Position numbers and translations under genes: made by a program | Assembly (NCBI RefSeq): GCF_011751885.2 | Contig: NZ_CP061771.1 | Coordinates: forward strand, 248,001 to 312,000 | From: Salinibacterium sp. ZJ450 | GTDB taxonomy: Bacteria > Actinomycetota > Actinomycetes > Actinomycetales > Microbacteriaceae | Direction: 5' to 3' | DNA: 64,000 nucleotides | Part shown: one piece after another, positions 1 through 9,067 of the stretch | Position numbering within the stretch: the first letter of the stretch is position 1 | How the letters are laid out: each line of letters starts with the position of its first letter | The notes under the pieces: generated by a model | Told to the model about the DNA's origin: nothing | Databases searched by the model: none | Seen by the model: the letters and a program-made list of their open reading frames with translations, nothing else

Positions 1-1189
1 GGCAGGCGGTCACCGTCGCCTCGATGGCAACGTCCTCCGGGCAGTCCGCCGTGTCGAAGTCCTTCGAGACCGGACCGATCGGACCGCCATGGTGCAGCTT
101 GCCCTTCACCGTCAAGGTGTAGTCCGTGCCCGGATCGACGTCCACTCGCTCACTGAACTCGGTCGCGTCGCTCACGTCCCACGTCTCGGAATCGCCCGTG
201 TCGTTGTTCGTCAGCGTGACGCGGTACCAGGCGTGCTCGGACAGGTCGTTGATCCAGAATCGGATCGACGCGTCCCCGTCGGGCTCTGTGCAGTCGTTCA
301 CCCTCACGTTGATGTCAGGGCACGGCTTGGTCCAGAACTCTTTCTCCACGTGCTTCCACTCGCCGCGGTCGGAGCGGGAATCGTCGCCGTGTGAGTCGTC
401 CGAGAACTTCTTGCCGTTGAACCAGACGGTGACGGTGTGCTTGCCGGGGTCGAGATCGTCCACGTACACCGACGCCCTGGTCTCGCCCTTGATCGCGTCG
501 ACGAACTCGTCGTCGAGCTTCACGATGTAGCGCACCGACTCGTCGAGGTCACGCAGGTTGATGGTCGCGGTTCCGGGGCAGGATGTCTCGTCCACCCAGA
601 CGCGCGGATCGGCGACATCCTCTCCCTCGTCGGAGTGCTCACCGTCGTCGGAGTGTTCACCCTCCTCGGAGTGCTCGGTTGTCGCGTCCTCAGACGTGGC
701 CGGGGCCGGCGATTCGGAGGACTCGGAGCCGGATGAATCTGACTCGGTGGCCTCGGGGTCAGTGGCTTCCGGCTCCGCCGGCGGTGCTGTCGCGTCGTCG
801 GGTTCGGCGGCATCCGGGGCTTCGGGCTCCGCGGCATCCGGGGCTTCGGGCTCCGCGGCGGGCGCGGGTGCCTCAGGCGCTGCGGGCTCTTCGGCGGGCG
901 CCGAATCCTCCGCCGGTGCAGGAGCGGGTTCGGGGTCCGGGGCGGCCGGAGCAGGCTCCTCAGCGGCCGGCTCCTCAGGAGCGGGCTCAGCAGCCGGCTC
1001 GGGTGCCGGCTCGACGACCTGCTCGACCGCGGGGGCGGCGGCGTCATCTGCCGACGCTGACAGCGGGAAGGCGAGAACGCCTGCGCCGGTCAGTATCGCA
1101 ACGACAAAGCCGGCCAGCATGCTGCGGCGACGGTTGTGAAAAGCGCCTGATCGGGTTTCAGATGTGGGTGGTGCAGCATTATGTTGCAT
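1..1189 (-). CDS. Secreted acidic Pro/Glu/Ala-rich surface protein (3' end cut by window)
   Basis: The gene is open from an ATG at 1189 to the window edge, about 396 codons, with no stop. A GAGGG element lies just upstream. The product has a basic N-terminus (HNRRRS), a hydrophobic segment at about residues 24-40 and an ASA-type signal cleavage region, so it is probably exported. Residues 45-150 are a Pro/Ala/Glu/Asp linker containing the repeats EAPDAAEP and EHSDDGEHSDEGE. The rest looks like beta-sandwich repeats of about 90 residues, each opening with a Cys-containing strand (DETSCPGTAT, VNDCTEPDG). This is typical of wall-exposed proteins, but no named domain is recognised. The end is missing, so a sorting signal or membrane anchor cannot be judged. 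Confidence 0.8.
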   Translation of the reverse strand, partial: MQHNAAPPTSETRSGAFHNRRRSMLAGFVVAILTGAGVLAFPLSASADDAAAPAVEQVVEPAPEPAAEPAPEEPAAEEPAPAAPDPEPAPAPAEDSAPAEEPAAPEAPAPAAEPEAPDAAEPEAPDAAEPDDATAPPAEPEATDPEATESDSSGSESSESPAPATSEDATTEHSEEGEHSDDGEHSDEGEDVADPRVWVDETSCPGTATINLRDLDESVRYIVKLDDEFVDAIKGETRASVYVDDLDPGKHTVTVWFNGKKFSDDSHGDDSRSDRGEWKHVEKEFWTKPCPDINVRVNDCTEPDGDASIRFWINDLSEHAWYRVTLTNNDTGDSETWDVSDATEFSERVDVDPGTDYTLTVKGKLHHGGPIGPVSKDFDTADCPEDVAIEATVTAC

Positions 1190-1316
1190 GGTTACCCTCG
1201 CATTTCAGTGGGATCCGGGTACCCGGCATACAACCACCGGCGGGCGGGTGATTGGGGGCGCCAACGGGGGTGACTGGAGGGTGAAGCGAGGGTGGTGTGC
1301 GGTGATCGGCTCGGCG

Positions 1317-2906
1317 TTACGGGGCGATGCCGAACGCGCTCGCCTGGTTCACGGCCTCGTGCCGGTTGGAGGCTCCGAGCTTGCGGTAGATGCTTCGAAC
1401 CTGGGACTTCACGGTGTTCGGTGACACCTGCAACTCCGCCGCGATGCGCTTGACGCTCTCACCGGAGGCGATACGCCTGAGCACGACACGCTCGCGGTCG
1501 GTAAGGGGCGAGATGGCGGGCTGGCTGCTGTCGGTGACCGACCGCAGCAGGTCATCGATGACGCTGCGCCGTACGGCGGGCTGCGGTCGAGCGCCCGCCG
1601 CCTTAAGCAGGCTCAGCAGTCGGTCGGCCGGCAGTGTCGTGAATGCCCTGCGCTCGCCGGTGCGTGCCGCATGGGCCAGGGCGCGATCGGTTCCCGCCGC
1701 TGCGATGCCGGAATCGCCGAGCGCGTCGTGCGCGGCCGCCCGCAACACCTCGATGTACAGCGATGTGCGCGGGGCATGATCGTCGCCCAGCGTGAGGCAG
1801 CCCTCGGCGGCGGCCAGCGCGTCTGCGAGATTGCCGGTCGTGAGTTCCAGCAGCGCCGCCAGTCGGGCCGGGCACAGCGCGTGGTGGGCGTCGGCGGTGA
1901 GCCGCGTGATCAGCTGCCGGGCGGCGGGCATCTCGCCGACGTGGATGAGCGCGTTCGCGCGATCCGCGTCGTGCAGTGACTGCAGCATCCGCGGACTCTG
2001 CCAGCCGCGAATCAGGATCTGCTCGTCGCTCAGTACCTCGAGCGCCTCAAGGAACTGCCCCTCGGCCATGAGTAGCAGCGCCGACACGTGCAGGGTGAGC
2101 GGTTCGTACTCGGTGGCGAGAGTGCTTGCGGTGAGTGCCGAGGCGAGGTCGCGCGCGACGGTGACACGACCGCACTCCAGGGCGACGAAGGCCTGGGCGA
2201 GTGACACCGGAGCGCAGGGCAGGTCGGCGGATGTCATGGCAGCGCCCATCAGCTCCTCGGCGGCGGCGAGGTGTTTTGCCGTCGATTGCACACTTCCCGA
2301 GGAGAAATCGATCAGCGCGAGGCATCCCAGGGCCTCGATCCCGGCATCCCGCGCCAGATGGTCGCCGCCGAGTGCCATCCCCTGCTGCAGTGCTGAGCGT
2401 GCGTCGTCGTGCTGGCCGAGCAGCGTACCGCAGATGCCGAGCTGAATCAGGGCAAGCGCGCGCAGGGTAATGCGCTCGGTGAGCGGGGCCGCGGCCGTGT
2501 CGGCCAGCCGCAGCGCGAACTCGGCCTGCTCCGCGGCATCCACCAGTCGCCCGAGCGCGCGGTAGATGATCGCGCGCAGCAGCCGGGCAACGACGATCAA
2601 TGAACAGTCGCGGTCGCCGGCGGCGAGGATGCCGTCGGCCGAATCGAGGTAGGGCAGCGCGGCGACCGCGTTCACGGAGTCGACCGCGCGGAAGCTGGCA
2701 GCGAGCGCGAGCAGCATCGCCGGGTCCTCGACCCAGGTCTCCTCCGGCATCGACAGGATGAGTTCGCGCACCAGCCGGGCGCGCTCGCCCGGGCTGCCGA
2801 GCATCAGCGTGTCTGGCTCGGTTTCCGCTTCATCGACGTTCTGGTCACGGCTCAGCCCCACAACTGCGGAGCCATTCGCTCGCAAAATGTCGGTCGGGTC
2901 CAACAT
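1317..2906 (-). CDS. LuxR-family transcriptional regulator
   Basis: The 529-residue protein ends in a LuxR/FixJ helix-turn-helix at about residues 466-529, with the landmarks LTDRERVVLRRIASG, IAAELQVSPNTVKSQV and YRKLGASNRHEAV. The long N-terminal part is helical and Ala/Leu-rich, resembling the TPR-like domain of large LuxR (LAL-like) regulators, but no Walker A motif is present, so it is not an ATP-dependent MalT type. It lies on the same strand as the surface protein 128 bases downstream and diverges from the sugar importer operon at 3051-6480. Either could be a target. The start is the first ATG; the Shine-Dalgarno match is weak, so a shorter N-terminus is possible. Confidence 0.85.
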   Translation of the reverse strand: MLDPTDILRANGSAVVGLSRDQNVDEAETEPDTLMLGSPGERARLVRELILSMPEETWVEDPAMLLALAASFRAVDSVNAVAALPYLDSADGILAAGDRDCSLIVVARLLRAIIYRALGRLVDAAEQAEFALRLADTAAAPLTERITLRALALIQLGICGTLLGQHDDARSALQQGMALGGDHLARDAGIEALGCLALIDFSSGSVQSTAKHLAAAEELMGAAMTSADLPCAPVSLAQAFVALECGRVTVARDLASALTASTLATEYEPLTLHVSALLLMAEGQFLEALEVLSDEQILIRGWQSPRMLQSLHDADRANALIHVGEMPAARQLITRLTADAHHALCPARLAALLELTTGNLADALAAAEGCLTLGDDHAPRTSLYIEVLRAAAHDALGDSGIAAAGTDRALAHAARTGERRAFTTLPADRLLSLLKAAGARPQPAVRRSVIDDLLRSVTDSSQPAISPLTDRERVVLRRIASGESVKRIAAELQVSPNTVKSQVRSIYRKLGASNRHEAVNQASAFGIAP

Positions 2907-3050
2907 GGTGCCAAGTCTCTACTCGGGTACGTGTGAGGGCGTGGTGCCGTTACATTACACCGCTGTCAGACTGCAGTCGAGGGCTGTGGATGCCGCGGAC
3001 GAAGCGGCGGTAACGATTCGGCCTCTGGCTCGACATTTAGTCGGCATTGC

Positions 3051-3079
3051 TTGTCAGCCCCCGCATGGGGGCATAGCGT
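3051..3079 (+). promoter_or_regulatory. Promoter of the alpha-glucoside importer operon
   Basis: TTGTCA at 3051-3056 and TAGCGT at 3074-3079 are spaced by exactly 17 bases and precede the binding-protein gene. The spacer is itself an inverted repeat, GCCCCC-GCAT-GGGGGC (3057-3072), which could bind a regulator or extrude a hairpin. A LacI-type operator follows immediately. Confidence 0.6.
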
Positions 3080-3085
3080 GAGCGC

Positions 3086-3100
3086 TGGAAACGCTTTCGG
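3086..3100. promoter_or_regulatory. LacI-family-type operator
   Basis: TGGAAACGCTTTCGG contains GAAA-CGC-TTTC, close to the CG-centred operators of LacI-family sugar repressors. It starts 7 bases after the -10 box, so a bound repressor would cover the transcription start. No LacI-family gene is in the window, so the repressor would be encoded elsewhere. Confidence 0.55.
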
Positions 3101-3140
3101 ATGATCGCGTCTCCTGTCGACTCAATGAGGAGGAATGGAC

Positions 3141-4475
3141 ATGAGATCCACCTTGCACCGCCGCATTCTCGCGCCGATCGCCGCAGCAGGCGTCATCGGC
3201 CTCGTGCTCGCCGGCTGTACCGGAGACCAAGCGGAAGGGCCGGGCGACGCCGACTGCGGCGACTACGAGGACTACGGCACCTTCGAAGGCGAAGAGGTCA
3301 GCCTGCTCGGAACCCCGGTTGATATCGAGGCTGATCACCTCCAGACCTCATTCGACACCTTCGGCGACTGCACCGGTATCGAGGTGACGTATCAGGGCTC
3401 TCAGGAGTTCGAAGCGCAGATTCGCGTGCTGGTCGAGGGAGATAACGCACCGGACCTCGCCATGTTCCCGCAGCCGGGCCTGTTCGCGTCGTTCGCGGAT
3501 AGCCTCATCGCCCCGCCGGCTGAGGTAGAGGCCAACGTGGATGAGTTCTGGTCCGAGGACTGGAAGGCGTACGGCACGGTCGACGGCACGTTCCTCGGCG
3601 CACCGCTCATGGCCAGCGTCAAAGGTTTGATCTGGTACTCCCCGAGCACATTCGAGGAGAACGGGTGGGAGATTCCGGAGACTCTGGACGAGATGACCAC
3701 GCTGACCGAAGACATCGCCGCTGACGGCGCGATGCTGCCGTGGTGTGCCGGATTCGCATCGGGCGAGGCCACGGGCTGGCCGGGCACCGACTGGATCGAA
3801 GACATGGTGCTTCGCCTGCACGGTCCCGAGGTGTATGACCAGTGGGTGAACCACGAGATCCCGTTCAACGACCCCCAGATCGTCGAAGCGTTTGACGCGG
3901 TCGGTGACATCCTGAAGAACCCGGAGTACGTCAACGGTGGATACGGTGACGTTCGATCGATCCTCGATGTCATCTTCCAAGAAGGCGGATGGCCCATCCT
4001 CGACGGCGAGTGTGCCATGCACCACCAAGCGTCCTTCTACGAAGGGCTGTGGCCGGAGGGAACCACGATCGCCGAAGACGGAGACGTCTGGGCGTTCCTG
4101 ACCCCGGGTGTTGAAGCTGACGCGGCCGCCGTCACCGGTGGTGGCGAGATCGTCGGCGCCTTCACCGACTCCGACGCGGTCAAGGCCGTGCAGACGTTCA
4201 TGTCCAGCGACACCTGGGCGAACCTGCGCGTTGAACTGGGGGGAACTGTCAGCGCCAACTCCGGCGTCGACCCGGCGAACGCGTCCAGCCCACTGCTGTC
4301 CAACGTGATCGAAACCCTCCAGGACCCGAACACGACGTTCCGCTTCGACGCATCCGACCTGATGCCCGGAGCCGTCGGTTCTGACTCCTTCTGGAAGGGC
4401 ATCGTCGCCTGGATCGGCGGGCAGGAGACACAGGCAACGGTAGACACCATCGAAGCCAGCTGGCCCGCCAGCTGA
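3141..4475 (+). CDS. Extracellular alpha-glucoside-type solute-binding lipoprotein (AglE-like)
   Basis: This is a family 1 ABC solute-binding protein of 444 residues. The N-terminus has a lipoprotein signal ending LVLAGC, with Cys26 as the lipidation site, followed by an acidic linker. The body carries features of maltose/alpha-glucoside binders (EVSLLGTPVD, PDLAMFPQPG, a C-terminal FWKGIVAWIGG). The ATG at 3141 is chosen because GAGGAGG (3127-3133) sits 7 bases before it; an ATG at 3135 would leave almost no spacing. The two permease genes follow. Substrate assignment to alpha-glucosides rests on the permeases' resemblance to AglF/AglG and is inferred. Confidence 0.85.
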   Translation: MRSTLHRRILAPIAAAGVIGLVLAGCTGDQAEGPGDADCGDYEDYGTFEGEEVSLLGTPVDIEADHLQTSFDTFGDCTGIEVTYQGSQEFEAQIRVLVEGDNAPDLAMFPQPGLFASFADSLIAPPAEVEANVDEFWSEDWKAYGTVDGTFLGAPLMASVKGLIWYSPSTFEENGWEIPETLDEMTTLTEDIAADGAMLPWCAGFASGEATGWPGTDWIEDMVLRLHGPEVYDQWVNHEIPFNDPQIVEAFDAVGDILKNPEYVNGGYGDVRSILDVIFQEGGWPILDGECAMHHQASFYEGLWPEGTTIAEDGDVWAFLTPGVEADAAAVTGGGEIVGAFTDSDAVKAVQTFMSSDTWANLRVELGGTVSANSGVDPANASSPLLSNVIETLQDPNTTFRFDASDLMPGAVGSDSFWKGIVAWIGGQETQATVDTIEASWPAS

Positions 4476-4488
4476 CTCGTCACCGATC

Positions 4489-4516
4489 GGGTCGTCCGAG
4501 GTGACTCGGACGACCC
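4489..4516 (+). terminator. Intercistronic hairpin between binding protein and permeases
   Basis: A perfect 11-bp stem, GGGTCGTCCGA (4489-4499) with TCGGACGACCC (4506-4516), has a 6-base loop and no U-run. Such hairpins between a binding-protein gene and its permeases usually stabilise the upstream message or act as leaky terminators, giving more binding protein than permease. That role is inferred here. Confidence 0.6.
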
Positions 4517-4549
4517 CACCGCTCACTCTCGACAGGACGGAATTGGTCA

Positions 4550-5521
4550 ATGACGACCGAAGACCTCATCGTAAAGATTGTCCAGGTGGTGCTTGCCCTC
4601 GCGTTGTTCGCGGTGGTCATCGGGCTGCTCCTGTTCTTCATTGACAGGGCGCCGAAACGCGGCCGCGACTACTGGCAGCTGGCGGCCTTCATCGTTCCGG
4701 CGCTGCTGTTGCTGGCGATCGGCCTGATCTACCCGGTCGTGCGCACGACGGTCCTGTCGTTTGGAAGTGGCGCGGGCGATTTCATCGGGCTCGACAACTT
4801 CGCCTGGGCCTTCACCCAGCCGGCCGGCCTGATCTCGCTGCGCAACACCATCATCTGGGTGATTCTGGTGCCTCTGATCTCCACCATTGTGGGGCTTGCC
4901 TACGCGGTATTCATCGACAAGTCGCGCGGTGAGAAGTACTACAAGGCTCTCGTCTTCATGCCGATGGCGATCTCATTCGTGGGCGCCGGCATCATCTGGC
5001 GCTTCGTGTACGAGTACCGCGCACCGGGTAACGACCAGATCGGCTTGCTGAACCAGATCGTGGTCTGGCTCGGCGGCGAACCGATGCGGTGGCTGCAGGA
5101 AGCGCCGTGGAACACCTTCTTCCTGATCGTGGTGATGATCTGGGTGCAGACCGGGTTTGCCATGGTGGTGCTCTCGGCGTCGATCAAGGGAGTGCCGACC
5201 GAGCAACTTGAAGCCGCCGAGCTCGACGGCACCAACCCCTGGCAGCGATTCATCCACGTGACGCTTCCCGGCATCCGCGGCACTCTGGTCGTCGTAGTGA
5301 CCACCATCTCGATCGCGACCCTCAAGATCTTCGACATCGTGCGCACCATGACCGCCGGAAACTTCGAGACCAGCGTCGTGGCCAACGAGATGTACACCCA
5401 GGCGTTCCGGGCCGGCGAGGCCGGCCGGGGGGCCGCGCTCGCCGTCATCCTGATGATCATGGTGCTGCCGATCGTCATCTACAACGTGAGAGTGCTGCGC
5501 CAGCAGAGGGAGATCCGATGA
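4550..5521 (+). CDS. Sugar ABC transporter permease (AglF-like)
   Basis: This is a 323-residue inner-membrane permease of the MalF/UgpA class. The first hydrophobic helix spans about residues 8-30 and is followed by six to seven more. The EAA loop that contacts the ATPase is at about residue 218, reading EQLEAAELDGTNPWQRFIHVTLP. The extra N-terminal helix and the short periplasmic part match AglF rather than MalF. The gene lies 74 bases after the binding-protein gene, past an intercistronic hairpin, and overlaps the next permease by four bases (ATGA), implying translational coupling. Confidence 0.88.
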   Translation: MTTEDLIVKIVQVVLALALFAVVIGLLLFFIDRAPKRGRDYWQLAAFIVPALLLLAIGLIYPVVRTTVLSFGSGAGDFIGLDNFAWAFTQPAGLISLRNTIIWVILVPLISTIVGLAYAVFIDKSRGEKYYKALVFMPMAISFVGAGIIWRFVYEYRAPGNDQIGLLNQIVVWLGGEPMRWLQEAPWNTFFLIVVMIWVQTGFAMVVLSASIKGVPTEQLEAAELDGTNPWQRFIHVTLPGIRGTLVVVVTTISIATLKIFDIVRTMTAGNFETSVVANEMYTQAFRAGEAGRGAALAVILMIMVLPIVIYNVRVLRQQREIR

Positions 5522-6480
5522 GCACGTCAACCCCGATCCTGCCCGTTCCCGACGAGGACGTCATTCCCGAGTCTAGGACCCGACGGGTGAAGCGCCGCCT
5601 GACATCGCGCACCGCGACCGTGGTGGCGCTGGTCATCGCGGTGGTCTGGACGATTCCGACATTCGGCCTGTTCATCAGCTCATTCCGCCCCGAAGAGGAA
5701 ATCAAGACCACCGGCTGGTGGACGATATTGCAGAACCCGGGATTCACGCTGGACAACTACCGGGAGGTGCTCTTCTCGTCATCCAGCACGGCCCCGCAAC
5801 TCGGGCAGTACTTCGTCAACTCGCTCGCTATCACCATCCCGGCGACCATTTTTCCGCTGGTGCTCGCGACCATGGCCGCCTACGCGTTCGCCTGGATCAA
5901 GTTCAAGGGCGCCGCCGCCCTGTTCGTGCTGATCTTTGCGCTGCAGGTGGTGCCGTTGCAGATGGCGCTGATTCCGCTGCTGCAGATGTTCTCGACGTGG
6001 TTGCTGCCGGCGCAGCGGGCACTGCACGACGCCGTTCCCGCCATCCCCGAGGCGGGTTATGCGCCGGTATGGATCGCCCACACGATCTTCGCTCTACCGC
6101 TCGCGATCTTCCTCCTCCACAACTTCATCTCGGAGATCCCGGGTGAGCTGATCGAGGCGGCACGAGTCGACGGCGCGGGGCACGGGCAGATCTTCTTCCG
6201 CATCATCATCCCGCTGGCACTGCCGGCAATTGCCTCGTTCGCGATCTTCCAGTTCCTCTGGGTGTGGAACGACCTGCTCGTGGCCCTGATCTTCTCCGGA
6301 GGGACAGCGGAAGCCGCGCCGATTACCCAACGGCTAGCCGAACTCACCGGAAGCAAAGGCCAGGAGTGGCAACGCCTGACCGCGGCGGCGTTCGTGGCGC
6401 TGGTCGTCCCGCTGATCGTGTTCTTCGCCCTGCAGCGCTACTTCGTGCGCGGGCTGTTGGCGGGCTCGACGAAGGGATGA
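5518..6480 (+). CDS. Sugar ABC transporter permease (AglG-like)
   Basis: This is the second permease, 320 residues, of the MalG/AglG class. It has about six transmembrane helices and an EAA loop reading GELIEAARVDGAGHGQIFFR at about residue 210. Its start codon overlaps the stop of the preceding permease gene. No ATPase gene follows: the next gene is an exporter, not a MalK/MsmK-type subunit. The importer therefore probably uses a shared multi-sugar ATPase encoded elsewhere, as is known for many actinobacterial CUT1 importers. Confidence 0.88.
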   Translation: MSTSTPILPVPDEDVIPESRTRRVKRRLTSRTATVVALVIAVVWTIPTFGLFISSFRPEEEIKTTGWWTILQNPGFTLDNYREVLFSSSSTAPQLGQYFVNSLAITIPATIFPLVLATMAAYAFAWIKFKGAAALFVLIFALQVVPLQMALIPLLQMFSTWLLPAQRALHDAVPAIPEAGYAPVWIAHTIFALPLAIFLLHNFISEIPGELIEAARVDGAGHGQIFFRIIIPLALPAIASFAIFQFLWVWNDLLVALIFSGGTAEAAPITQRLAELTGSKGQEWQRLTAAAFVALVVPLIVFFALQRYFVRGLLAGSTKG

Positions 6481-6503
6481 CACGCGCGGCTTAGAGTGGC
6501 AGG

Positions 6504-8354
6504 GTGACTCAGGTCGGCCAGCACGGCAAGCAACGCACACGGATCGGCTCCGGGGATGCCGCCACTCAGCGCGCCGAGAACGCCGAGGCGCCGAAGATCC
6601 CGCACCTGTTCCGGCGCATCACGGAACTGTTCCAGTCGCACAAGGGCCCGCTCGCCGTTACCGTCGTGCTGGTGCTGCTGAACGCCGCCCTGTCGGTGAT
6701 CCCGCCACTGCTCACCCAGCGTGCGTTCGACGACGGCCTGTTCCCGCCGGGCGGCCCCGACATCCGAACCCTGAGCATCATCGTCGGCCTGATGATCGGC
6801 CTATACATCCTGTCGGCACTGCTCGGCGTCTGGCAGACCTGGCTCACCTCCACCGTCGGCAACAACGTGATGGGCGCGCTCCGCGTTCGGCTGTTCAGTC
6901 ACCTGCAGGCGATGGAACTGAGCTTCTTCACCAAAACCAAGACCGGCATCATCCAGTCCCGGCTGCAGAACGATGTCGGCGGGGTCGCGTCGGTGCTGAG
7001 CAACACCGTGTCAAGTGTGCTGGGCAACACCGTCACGGTGATCGCCGCGTTCGTGGCCATGCTGCTGCTGAACTGGCAACTGACGTTGATCGCCGTGGTG
7101 CTGATGCCGGTGCTGGCGATCGCGCAACGCCGGGTCGGGCAGGTGCGGGCCCGCATCGCCGGCAAGACGCAGGAGTCTTTGTCGGACATGACCGCGATCA
7201 CGCAGGAGACGCTCAGCGTGTCCGGCATCCTGCTGTCCAGGAGCTTCAACCGGCAGCAGGCGGAGACCGCACGCTACGCCGACGAGAACCAGAACCAGAT
7301 CGGGCTGCAGGTGCGGTTGCAGATGAGCGGCCAGTGGTTCTTCGCCATGGTGAACATCTTCCTGTCGGCGATACCGGCGATCGTGTACCTGGTCGCCGGC
7401 TACCTGATCGTCGGGGGAGTGACCGGCATCACTGCCGGCACCATCGTGGCGTTCACCACGGTGCAGGCGCGGCTGATGTTCCCGCTGATGGGGCTGATGC
7501 GGGTGGCGCTCGACCTGCAGACATCCTCTGCGCTGTTCGCGCGGATCTTCGAGTACCTCGACCTGGTTCCCTCGATCAGTGACCGGCCGGGCGCCAAGCA
7601 GGTCGACACCGAGCAGCTCGGCCGGGTCGAATTCGACGGCGTCACCTTCGCTTACCCCGACGCCCGCGACGACGGGGCGCCCACCCTGAACGACGTGTCG
7701 TTCGAGATCGAGCCCGGCGAGTTCGCCGCCTTCGTCGGACCTAGCGGGGCCGGCAAGACCACGGTGAGCTACCTGATTCCGCGCTTCCAGGAGGCGAGCG
7801 CGGGCAGCGTGCTGTTCGCCGGCACCGACGTGCGTGACCTCGCGCAGGAATCCCTCGTCACCCACATCGGCATCGTCAGCCAGGAGACGTACCTCTTCCA
7901 CGCCACGATTGCCGAGAACCTTCGGTATGCGAAACCGGATGCCACGGACGCTGAGCTGGAAGCGGCGGCCAGGGCCGCGAACATCCACGACACCATCGCC
8001 CGCTTCCCTGACGGCTACGACACCGTGGTGGGCGAACGCGGATACCGGTTGAGCGGCGGCGAGAAGCAGCGCGTGGCGATCGCGCGCGTGCTGCTGAAGG
8101 ATCCCGAGGTGCTGATCCTCGACGAGGCCACCAGCGCGCTCGACACCGTGTCGGAACGGGTGGTGCAGCAGGCTCTGGACACCGCGTCGCGGGGACGCAC
8201 CACCATCGCGATCGCCCACCGGCTCTCCACGATCGTGGGTGCCGACGTCATCTTCGTGGTCGACGCCGGCCGCATCGTGGAACGCGGAACGCACGAGGAA
8301 CTGCTTGCCGCCGGCGGGGTGTACGCCGGGTTGTACGCGCGGCAGGTGCGGTAG
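6504..8354 (+). CDS. ABC exporter half-transporter (fused membrane and ATPase domains)
   Basis: The 616-residue protein has an N-terminal six-helix exporter domain (about residues 45-340) and a C-terminal nucleotide-binding domain. Walker A is GPSGAGKTT at about residue 412, the signature is LSGGEKQRVAIARVL, and Walker B is LILDEATSALD. It belongs to the MsbA/multidrug group and would work as a homodimer or with a partner elsewhere. The start is GTG at 6504, 23 bases after the sugar permease gene. Read-through from that operon is possible, but a separate function is likely. Substrate is unknown. Confidence 0.88.
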   Translation: MTQVGQHGKQRTRIGSGDAATQRAENAEAPKIPHLFRRITELFQSHKGPLAVTVVLVLLNAALSVIPPLLTQRAFDDGLFPPGGPDIRTLSIIVGLMIGLYILSALLGVWQTWLTSTVGNNVMGALRVRLFSHLQAMELSFFTKTKTGIIQSRLQNDVGGVASVLSNTVSSVLGNTVTVIAAFVAMLLLNWQLTLIAVVLMPVLAIAQRRVGQVRARIAGKTQESLSDMTAITQETLSVSGILLSRSFNRQQAETARYADENQNQIGLQVRLQMSGQWFFAMVNIFLSAIPAIVYLVAGYLIVGGVTGITAGTIVAFTTVQARLMFPLMGLMRVALDLQTSSALFARIFEYLDLVPSISDRPGAKQVDTEQLGRVEFDGVTFAYPDARDDGAPTLNDVSFEIEPGEFAAFVGPSGAGKTTVSYLIPRFQEASAGSVLFAGTDVRDLAQESLVTHIGIVSQETYLFHATIAENLRYAKPDATDAELEAAARAANIHDTIARFPDGYDTVVGERGYRLSGGEKQRVAIARVLLKDPEVLILDEATSALDTVSERVVQQALDTASRGRTTIAIAHRLSTIVGADVIFVVDAGRIVERGTHEELLAAGGVYAGLYARQVR

Positions 8355-8419
8355 GTGCGGTAGCCCGCCTGCACGGTGGCGTTTGAGCGGCGCTTGATCC
8401 GATGTGCAGCCGACGAGGG

Positions 8420-9061
8420 TTACTCGCGCTCGGCGAGCATCCCCTCCATGAGGTCGATCTCGCTCTGCTGGGCCGCCGCCATGCCCGCCGCAAGCGACGT
8501 GACGATGTCGTTCTCGCTGCGATCAAGCACCGCCTCGGCCATCTCGATGCCGCCCCTGTGATGGGCGATCATCAGCTCAAGGAAGAACTTCTCCGCCTCG
8601 ACACCGGTGAGCGACTGCAGCTCGGCGAGTTGCTCCGGCGTGGCAAGCCCTGGCATCGGCGAACCCGGCTCGTGCGCGCTGGCGTCGCCGTTGTCGCCGT
8701 GTCCGTGGGCGGCTCCGTCGAGCGTAGGTCGCGTCATCCATGTCATTGAGGGTTCGGATGACGCTTGCGGCAAACCCCAGAGGTTCAGCCAGGCGTACAT
8801 CTGGCCGGCCTGCTGCTGCTGCGTGGTGGCGATGTCGTACGCGAGCATGCGAACCGACTCGTCGTCGGTCAGGTCGCGCACGATCAGGGACATTTCCACC
8901 GCCTGCAGGTGGTGGCGTTGCATGTCCCGCGCGAAACCCGCTTCCGAGCTGGTATTCGACGGGGTGATGGTTATCGGCGCGGTGGCCCGCCCGGCGATGA
9001 ACGCACCGGCGATGAGGGCGGCCGCGCCGAGGATCAGAGCGACGATGAAGCGCATCCGCAT
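8420..9061 (-). CDS. DUF305-domain membrane-anchored protein
   Basis: This 213-residue protein has an N-terminal membrane anchor or signal (FIVALILGAAALIAGAFIAG). It carries two DUF305 histidine motifs, QRHHLQAVEM at about residue 48 and AHHRGGIEMAE near residue 165. Family members form four-helix ferritin-like bundles outside the membrane, and some are linked to copper, but function is not established. The insertion between the motifs is rich in Ser, Met and His. The gene sits 6 bases downstream of the DUF3105 gene on the same strand, so the two probably form an operon. Confidence 0.88.
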   Translation of the reverse strand: MRMRFIVALILGAAALIAGAFIAGRATAPITITPSNTSSEAGFARDMQRHHLQAVEMSLIVRDLTDDESVRMLAYDIATTQQQQAGQMYAWLNLWGLPQASSEPSMTWMTRPTLDGAAHGHGDNGDASAHEPGSPMPGLATPEQLAELQSLTGVEAEKFFLELMIAHHRGGIEMAEAVLDRSENDIVTSLAAGMAAAQQSEIDLMEGMLAERE

Positions 9062-9067
9062 GGGCGC

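Noticed and set aside
558-1139. Plus-strand Ser/Ala/Gly-rich frames near the left edge
   Set aside because: They are complements of the Pro/Glu/Ala linker of the secreted protein on the minus strand, which has a proper signal peptide.
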